64,000 nucleotides of DNA, from NCBI GenBank assembly GCA_965657195.1, contig CBFHNK010000001.1:20816-84815 (forward strand), in the 5' to 3' direction. Below the pieces are notes generated by a model that saw only the letters and a list, made by a program, of their open reading frames with translations, made no database searches and was not told the DNA's origin. Of this stretch, positions 59,068 to 64,000 are shown one piece after another. How positions within the stretch are numbered: the first letter of the stretch is position 1; each line of letters opens with the position of its first letter. The stretch comes from TMED14 sp965657195 (GTDB lineage Bacteria > Bacteroidota > Bacteroidia > Flavobacteriales > Schleiferiaceae). The position numbers and the translations under genes are program-made.

Positions 59068-60419
59068 GATTCGCCCAGAATTAAGCGTTCGACGTGCGGA
59101 ACCAGTCGGTCGATGTCGCCCGCGCCCACCGTGGCCACCACGGTGGCGGGCTGGCTCGCCAGCCATTCCGCGCCGCGGTCGTACGGCACGAGCTGCGCGC
59201 CCGGAATCCGGGCCGCCAGCATCGCGCTGTCGACGCCCGCCATGGCGCGTTCGCGGGCTGCATAAATGGGCAGAATGCCGACAAAGTCGGCGCCCGCTAG
59301 GGCCTCGGTGAATCCCGCGGCGAAGTCGCGAGTGCGGCTGTACAGGTGCGGCTGAAAGAGCAAAGCGACCTTTTCGCCCGGAAACATTCCCCGCAGTGCT
59401 TCGATGAATCGGGTGAGTTCTGTGGGGTGGTGGGCGTAGTCGTCGATGTAGTGGCGGCCAGCGGCGCTTGCGCGGCGGTCAAACCGCCGCGCGACCCCGC
59501 GGAAGCTCGCGATCCCTTCGCCGATCGCGGCCGCGGGCATGCCCACTGCGTGGGCCAGCGCCGCAGCAGCAACTGCGTTCTCGACGTTGTGCAACCCGGG
59601 GAGCCCGGCGTGGGTGGCGACCTCGGTTCCGTCGAGCACGAGGGTGAAGGCCTGAACGCCGTCTTCGAGGCGCACATCTCGGTACGTGTAGCGGTCGCCG
59701 GGGCGTCCGTAGGACTCGGCTCCGGCAAGGTTGGCGCAGCCCGGGCCCGCAAACAGTGGCCCCTTGACCTGCCCGGCAAAGGCCCTGAATCCGTCGACGA
59801 CAGAGTCGGCTTCGCCGTAAATGTCGAGATGGTCGGCGTCGGTGCTGGTGATCACGGCGGCGCTGGGGTGCAGGTGCAGAAAGGACCGGTCGAACTCGTC
59901 GGCCTCGACCACGCTGACTTCGGCGGGCCCGGGGAGGCAGTTGGAATTGAAGTTGGTTGCGATTCCGCCCAAAAAAGCTTGAATTGGTTGGTGCTGGCTG
60001 AGGATCCAGGCGAGCATGGCTGAGGTCGTGGTCTTGCCGTGGGTTCCGCCCACCGCAAGGCAGGTGCCGGAATTGGCGATCTGGCCGAGGAGCTCGGCGC
60101 GCTTCAGCAAGGTACGGCCCTGGGCCTTTGCGGCCACCAGCTGCGGGTGGTCGGCGGGAATCGCCGGAGTGTAAATGATCCACGCGTCCGCGGGAACCTT
60201 CCATGCCTCGAACGATTCGTCAAATCGCAGGGTTGCACCTTCAGAAGCCAACGCGTCCGTAAGGGCTGTAGGGGTTTTGTCGTATCCGGTAACTGGGATT
60301 CCGCGCGCCATGGCCCAACGAGCCAGCGACGACATACCAATGCCGCCGATGCCCAAAAAGTCGAGCGCGGGAATGCCGTCCGAAGCGTTTACGCGCGCCA
60401 TGTCCAGAGTCGTTCGCAT
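59064..60419 (-). CDS. murC: UDP-N-acetylmuramate--L-alanine ligase
   Basis: A 451-residue Mur ligase adding L-alanine to UDP-MurNAc. The N-terminal nucleotide-binding loop FLGIGGIGMSSLARW, the ATP loop GGTHGKTTTSAMLAW, VVEADEFDRSFLHL, and the domain-3 YDDYAHHPTEL with AHHP signature are visible. It could start at the ATG at 60401 (MARVNASDG), which would shorten the overlap with murG from 31 to 13 nt. The start of ftsQ overlaps its stop by 4 nt. Confidence 0.97.
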   Translation of the reverse strand: MRTTLDMARVNASDGIPALDFLGIGGIGMSSLARWAMARGIPVTGYDKTPTALTDALASEGATLRFDESFEAWKVPADAWIIYTPAIPADHPQLVAAKAQGRTLLKRAELLGQIANSGTCLAVGGTHGKTTTSAMLAWILSQHQPIQAFLGGIATNFNSNCLPGPAEVSVVEADEFDRSFLHLHPSAAVITSTDADHLDIYGEADSVVDGFRAFAGQVKGPLFAGPGCANLAGAESYGRPGDRYTYRDVRLEDGVQAFTLVLDGTEVATHAGLPGLHNVENAVAAAALAHAVGMPAAAIGEGIASFRGVARRFDRRASAAGRHYIDDYAHHPTELTRFIEALRGMFPGEKVALLFQPHLYSRTRDFAAGFTEALAGADFVGILPIYAARERAMAGVDSAMLAARIPGAQLVPYDRGAEWLASQPATVVATVGAGDIDRLVPHVERLILGES

Positions 60420-61510
60420 TCGTTGACAATGTCGGCCGCGGCGTGCGGCTTGGCGAGCTTGCGGGCGTTGCCGCGAAGCAGTTCAAGTTCGTCGGGGCGG
60501 TACAGCATCCCGTGCACATGCCCACAGAGGTTGGCGATGTTGATTTCGGGCATAATGATAGCGGCGCCCGCGGCCACGAGGCTCTGGGCGTTGTGGGTTT
60601 GGTGGTCTTCGGCGACGTTGGGCGACGGAACCAGCACCGCCGCAGAACCCGCGCAGGTGAGCTCGCTCAGGGTTCCGGCTCCGGCCCGTGACAGGACCAG
60701 GTCCGCCGCGCGAAGTACGCTCGGCATGTCGTCGATAAAGGCGCTGATTTGGCGTCCGCGGCCCTGGCCAAAGCGGGCGATGAGGTCTTGGGCATAGAAG
60801 CGCCCGCACTGCCAAAAAATTTGGATGTCGCTCGAACGCCACATGTTTTCGCAGGCCGCGACGCCCTCGTTGATGGCGCGGGCGCCTTGGCTTCCGCCAA
60901 GGATGAGCACCAGCGGCTTGATGGGGTCGAATCCGAGGGCAAGCTTGGCGTCAGCGCGCAGGGCTTCGGTGGTCGGGGTTCCAGCAAGCGCTGCGAGGTC
61001 CGGTCGCACGGGGTTCCCCGTAAAGCGAATGCGGTCGGCGGGGAATGCCGATTCCATTCCCGGGTAGGCCACGCAGATGGCGCCGGCCTTTTTGCTCAGC
61101 CAGCGGTTGGTCCATCCGGCAAAGCTGTTTTGCTCCTGGATGAGGGTCGGAATCCCCATGCGCTGTGCCACCCACAGCGTGGGGCCGCTGACGTAGCCGC
61201 CGGTTCCGACGACCAGGTGCGGACGTTCGCGCTCCATGATGGCGCGGACGCGCTTGAGGCTCGACCAAATTTTGCCCGGAAGGCTCAGGTTGGCCCAAAG
61301 TTTTTTGCGCTGAAATCCGGCGATTCGAATGCCCTCGATCGGGAATCCGGCGGCGGGGACGCGTTCCATTTCCATGCGCCCTTCAGCGCCGACAAACAGA
61401 ATGCGGGCATGGGGGTAGCGGGCTTGGATTTCGCGGGCGATGCTGACGGCGGGAAAGATGTGTCCGCCGGTTCCGCCGCCTGAGATAATGATGCGCAGTT
61501 GCTCAGCCAT
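60389..61510 (-). CDS. murG: MurG lipid II-forming GlcNAc transferase
   Basis: A 373-residue GT28 glycosyltransferase that converts lipid I to lipid II on the inner face of the cytoplasmic membrane. Glycine loops are IISGGGTGGHIFPAVSIA and VVGTGGYVSGPTL; then QEQNSFAGWTNRWLS, GGSQGARAINEGV and the donor-binding LSRAGAGTLSELTCAGSAAVLVPSP. Overlaps ftsW by 8 nt and murC by 31 nt. Confidence 0.97.
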   Translation of the reverse strand: MAEQLRIIISGGGTGGHIFPAVSIAREIQARYPHARILFVGAEGRMEMERVPAAGFPIEGIRIAGFQRKKLWANLSLPGKIWSSLKRVRAIMERERPHLVVGTGGYVSGPTLWVAQRMGIPTLIQEQNSFAGWTNRWLSKKAGAICVAYPGMESAFPADRIRFTGNPVRPDLAALAGTPTTEALRADAKLALGFDPIKPLVLILGGSQGARAINEGVAACENMWRSSDIQIFWQCGRFYAQDLIARFGQGRGRQISAFIDDMPSVLRAADLVLSRAGAGTLSELTCAGSAAVLVPSPNVAEDHQTHNAQSLVAAGAAIIMPEINIANLCGHVHGMLYRPDELELLRGNARKLAKPHAAADIVNECERLWTWRA

Positions 61511-62696
61511 TGGGTAGGTTCGGTGCTTTGGCTTGGGTAAGAGGTTCGCTGGATTCGTTCCAGTCGTTTTCGAGTGCGGCCGCTAGGTCGGGGTCGACGT
61601 CTTCGCCGTCGCCTTTTCCGCGGCTGACGGCAATGACCATGGCCAGAGCGGCACAGGTGAGCAGGAGCGAGGTTCCGCCCGCGCTCACCAGTGGAAGCGT
61701 TTGACCCGTTACCGGAAAAAGTCCGGTCGCCACCGCCATGTTGATGAAGGCCTGCAGGACGATGGCGTAGCCGATTCCGAGGGCCAGGAGCTTGCCAAAG
61801 AGGTCCTTCGCTCGTTTGGCGACGCGCACCACCGCAAAGAGGAGCCAGATGTACATGGCCAGCACGATGGTTCCGCCCACCAGACCGTACTCTTCAACGA
61901 TTAGGGCGTAGACAAAGTCCGAGTTGTTCTGCGGCAAGAAGTGCTTGTGCAGGCCGCCACCCGGACCCTGACCAAAGATGCGGCCCTCGGCGATAGCCCG
62001 CTGCGCCGTAAGTGTTTGGTAGGTGTCGTCTTCGTTGCCCTGGCCCGAAAAGGTTTCGATGCGCGACTTCCAGGTTTGGACGCGGTTGGGCATGAGGTTG
62101 GGAGCCACCATGACCGCTGCGACAAATATGGTGAGTGCGGCTGCGCCCAATCCCGCGATGCGCAGTAAGTACTTAAACGGGTAACCGCCTAAAGCAAGTA
62201 CCACGCTCGCGTTCACAAAGACCAGTGCGGCCGTCGAAAAGTTGGCGGGCAGAATGAGCGCCACGGTGGCGAAAATGGCCCAAAGGACTTTGCGGAACGA
62301 CTGCCCGAACGTCCATTCTTCTTTGCGCTTGGCCATTTGGCGGGCGACAAACATGATGAGGATGACGTTCGCAAAGGCGCTGGTTTGAAACGATATGCCG
62401 AAGATGCTGATCCAGCGGCTGGCGTTGGCGCCTCCGATGGTTCGGCCCTGGGCCAACGTAAAGGCGAGAAGCCCCAAGGTGAGGACCATCAGCAAGCCCG
62501 CGACGCTTCCAAAAAAGCGGTAGGGCGTGCGGTGCAGGGCAAATGCCAATCCCCAGCTGAGCAGGATGAACGAGAAGTGACTTAAGGTTCCGCCGCCGCT
62601 GTATACGGGGAGGAGCGAAAAAAGCGACAGCAAGAACATGCCCACCCAGACTTGGGTGCTGCCCTGAAAGATTTTGCTGAAGCCTTGGTTTTCCAT
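61503..62696 (-). CDS. ftsW: Peptidoglycan glycosyltransferase FtsW
   Basis: A 397-residue SEDS-family protein with about ten membrane helices that polymerises lipid II at the septum. Family signatures are GANASRWISIFG, LPANFSTAALVFV, EGRIFGQGPGGGLHKHFLPQNNSDFVYALIVEEYG and TGQTLPLVSAGGTSLL. The C-terminal cytosolic tail is acidic. It starts 4 nt after the murD stop. The position murD-ftsW-murG separates it from RodA. Confidence 0.96.
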   Translation of the reverse strand: MENQGFSKIFQGSTQVWVGMFLLSLFSLLPVYSGGGTLSHFSFILLSWGLAFALHRTPYRFFGSVAGLLMVLTLGLLAFTLAQGRTIGGANASRWISIFGISFQTSAFANVILIMFVARQMAKRKEEWTFGQSFRKVLWAIFATVALILPANFSTAALVFVNASVVLALGGYPFKYLLRIAGLGAAALTIFVAAVMVAPNLMPNRVQTWKSRIETFSGQGNEDDTYQTLTAQRAIAEGRIFGQGPGGGLHKHFLPQNNSDFVYALIVEEYGLVGGTIVLAMYIWLLFAVVRVAKRAKDLFGKLLALGIGYAIVLQAFINMAVATGLFPVTGQTLPLVSAGGTSLLLTCAALAMVIAVSRGKGDGEDVDPDLAAALENDWNESSEPLTQAKAPNLPNG

Positions 62697-62699
62697 GGT

Positions 62700-64000
62700 T
62701 TAGAGGGCGCGAACGCAGGTTTTGAATTGGCGTCCGCGGTCTTCGTAGTTCTGAAAGAGGTCGAAGCTGGCGCAGCAGGGGCTAAGCAGGACCGTGTCGC
62801 CTTTGCTCGCGAGCTGGTAGGCGGTACGCACGGCATGCTCCATGCTCGCGGTCTCAGCGAGCAGGCTGACGCGGCCCTCAAAGGCCTCGGCAATCTTGTG
62901 GTTGTCAGTGCCCATGGCCACGATGGCCTTCACCTTTTTCTCAACCAAGCGAAAGAGTTCGCTGTAGTCGTTGCCCTTGTCGACTCCGCCCAAAATCAGC
63001 ACGGTAGGTGTCGTCATGCTCTCAAGCGCGTAGTACGTCGAGTTGACGTTGGTGGCCTTGGAGTCGTTGATGAAGTGGATTCCGCCCACATGCGCCACTG
63101 ATTCCATGCGGTGTTCAAGGCCCTCAAAGTGTGCGAGCGATTCGCGAATGGCTTCGTCGCGAACCTGAAGGAGGCGCGCTGAAAGGCCGGCGGCAAGCGC
63201 GTTAAACGTATTGTGTTTGCCCTGCAGGGCGAGTTCGTCGATGGTCATTTCGGAATCAGCGGTTCTAATCAGGTAGTTCGGGGGAATGGGGGCGGCACCT
63301 TGGGCGGGCATTGATGCGGGCTCAGAGGTGTAGATGGGGTAGAGGTTGGCGGCCACGCGCTCGAGGTAGCGCTGGCTAATGGGGTCTTCGCCATAAAAGA
63401 CAAAGGCGTCTTCGCTGCGCTGGTGCTGCGCAATGGCGAACTTGGTCTCGGCGTAGGCCTCGAGGCTTCCGTATCGGTCCAGGTGGTCAGGCGTAATGTT
63501 GGTGAGCACGGCCACGTCGGGGCGAAAGCTCGGGCAGTCCTCGAGCTGGTAGCTCGAAACCTCAAGGACGTAAACGTCGGCGTCGGGCTCCAAGAGCAGG
63601 CGGCCTGCGCCCACCCCGATGTTGCCGCCTACGTGAACGTTGGCTCCGGCTTGGCGCAAAATGTGGCCGAGCCAGCTCGTAGTCGTGGTTTTACCGTTGC
63701 TGCCCGTAATGGCGGCGATTTTGGCGTCGGTTGGGCAGTTTTGGTAGAACCACTCGATGTCCGACCAAATGGGGACGCCGGCCTGCTTGAGCGCGGCCAC
63801 TACGGGGTGGCTGGGCGGAATCCCCGGGCTTTTCACCACCGCCTCTGCGGTGAGTAGCTGGTCAATGCTATGCCGGCCTTCTTCGAACGGAATCCCTGCG
63901 GCTTCAAGTTCAGCGCGGTATCCTGGGCCGAGGTTTTTGCCTTCGCTCAAAAAGACGTCCACGCCGCGGTGTGCGGCGAGCAGGGCGGCACCGATGCCGC
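62700..64000 (-). CDS. murD: UDP-N-acetylmuramoyl-alanine--D-glutamate ligase, 5' end cut
   Basis: MurD adds D-glutamate to UDP-MurNAc-L-Ala. The frame is open to the right edge: upstream of the GTG at 63962 the codons still give GIGAALLAAHRGVDVFLSE, so the true start lies outside the window and the GTG is not the start. ITGSNGKTTTTSWLGHIL is the ATP loop; LEVSSYQLE, LTNITPDHLDRYG, HRMESVAHVGGIHFINDSKATN and LLSPCCASFDLFQNYEDRGRQF are typical of MurD. First visible gene of the division/cell-wall operon. Confidence 0.96.
   Translation of the reverse strand, partial: GIGAALLAAHRGVDVFLSEGKNLGPGYRAELEAAGIPFEEGRHSIDQLLTAEAVVKSPGIPPSHPVVAALKQAGVPIWSDIEWFYQNCPTDAKIAAITGSNGKTTTTSWLGHILRQAGANVHVGGNIGVGAGRLLLEPDADVYVLEVSSYQLEDCPSFRPDVAVLTNITPDHLDRYGSLEAYAETKFAIAQHQRSEDAFVFYGEDPISQRYLERVAANLYPIYTSEPASMPAQGAAPIPPNYLIRTADSEMTIDELALQGKHNTFNALAAGLSARLLQVRDEAIRESLAHFEGLEHRMESVAHVGGIHFINDSKATNVNSTYYALESMTTPTVLILGGVDKGNDYSELFRLVEKKVKAIVAMGTDNHKIAEAFEGRVSLLAETASMEHAVRTAYQLASKGDTVLLSPCCASFDLFQNYEDRGRQFKTCVRAL

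Noticed and set aside
63962..63964. GTG as the start of murD
   Set aside because: Codons upstream to the window edge still encode the conserved GIGAALLA nucleotide-binding start.

Overview
The window is a chromosomal segment from a GC-rich member of the Bacteroidota, probably near the Flavobacteriales/Cryomorphaceae side; the genus cannot be told from the sequence alone. The phylum call rests on several signs. There are two type IX secretion sorting domains and one stand-alone CHU_C domain. A GldA-like ABC ATPase is present. FtsZ ends in NSFLHDNVD. The order alpha/beta-hydrolase - pdxJ - CBS protein - nadK is typical of the phylum. Promoters match TAnnTTTG (often TACCTTTG), and Shine-Dalgarno sequences are almost absent.

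Layout. 1-3.0 kb: nadK (cut by the edge), a CBS-domain protein, pdxJ and an esterase-like hydrolase, followed by tandem 17-bp repeats and small hairpins. 3.3-9.6 kb: a minus-strand block with a DUF2141 protein, a small CHU_C protein, an AsmA-like protein, an RluB-type pseudouridine synthase with a repetitive N-terminus, YraN and an LD-carboxypeptidase. 9.7-15.1 kb: metG, a secreted haem c/PHM-like copper protein and an M14 peptidase. 15.16-18.28 kb: a small island inserted at a tRNA-Arg(CCT) gene, bounded by partial tRNA copies that include a perfect 58-bp direct repeat. 18.3-29.9 kb: SOUL protein, thioredoxin, GapN-type dehydrogenase, ammonium transporter, DoxX, PepT, CDF transporter, SDR and a TonB-dependent receptor. 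30.0-31.1 kb: a fatty-acid-hydroxylase-type gene whose 3' end contains the promoter of tRNA-Arg(CCG). 31.1-35.8 kb: membrane proteins, an SPFH lipoprotein, NADP-isocitrate dehydrogenase, a broken ParDE module, a nested palindrome and tRNA-fMet. 35.9-41.9 kb: era-der and rsgA-dtd-MazG-like, with GldA-type ATPase and an acyl-CoA dehydrogenase. 42.1-46.0 kb: an AT-rich segment with one 1012-residue secreted T9SS protein. 46-54 kb: rRNA methyltransferase-like, radical SAM, hflX, malic enzyme/PTA and an MFS transporter. 54.0-64 kb: the division and cell-wall cluster murD-ftsW-murG-murC-ftsQ-ftsA-ftsZ-yqeY on the minus strand.

How the genes work together. Most of the window is housekeeping: NAD(P) and PLP synthesis, tRNA charging and proofreading, ribosome-assembly GTPases (Era, Der, RsgA, HflX), NADPH-producing enzymes (IDH, malic enzyme, GapN) and peptidoglycan/divisome assembly. 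Genes are packed with 4-base ATGA overlaps, and isolated genes tend to start 4-8 nt after a -7 promoter element, which suggests many leaderless mRNAs. The unusual parts are the tRNA-associated island, the triloop-hairpin and 17-bp repeat arrays (whose motif also recurs inside the rluB and ftsZ linker-coding regions), the very long FtsZ linker, and the copper/haem protein. I found no clear defence system, prophage, CRISPR array or intact transposase.
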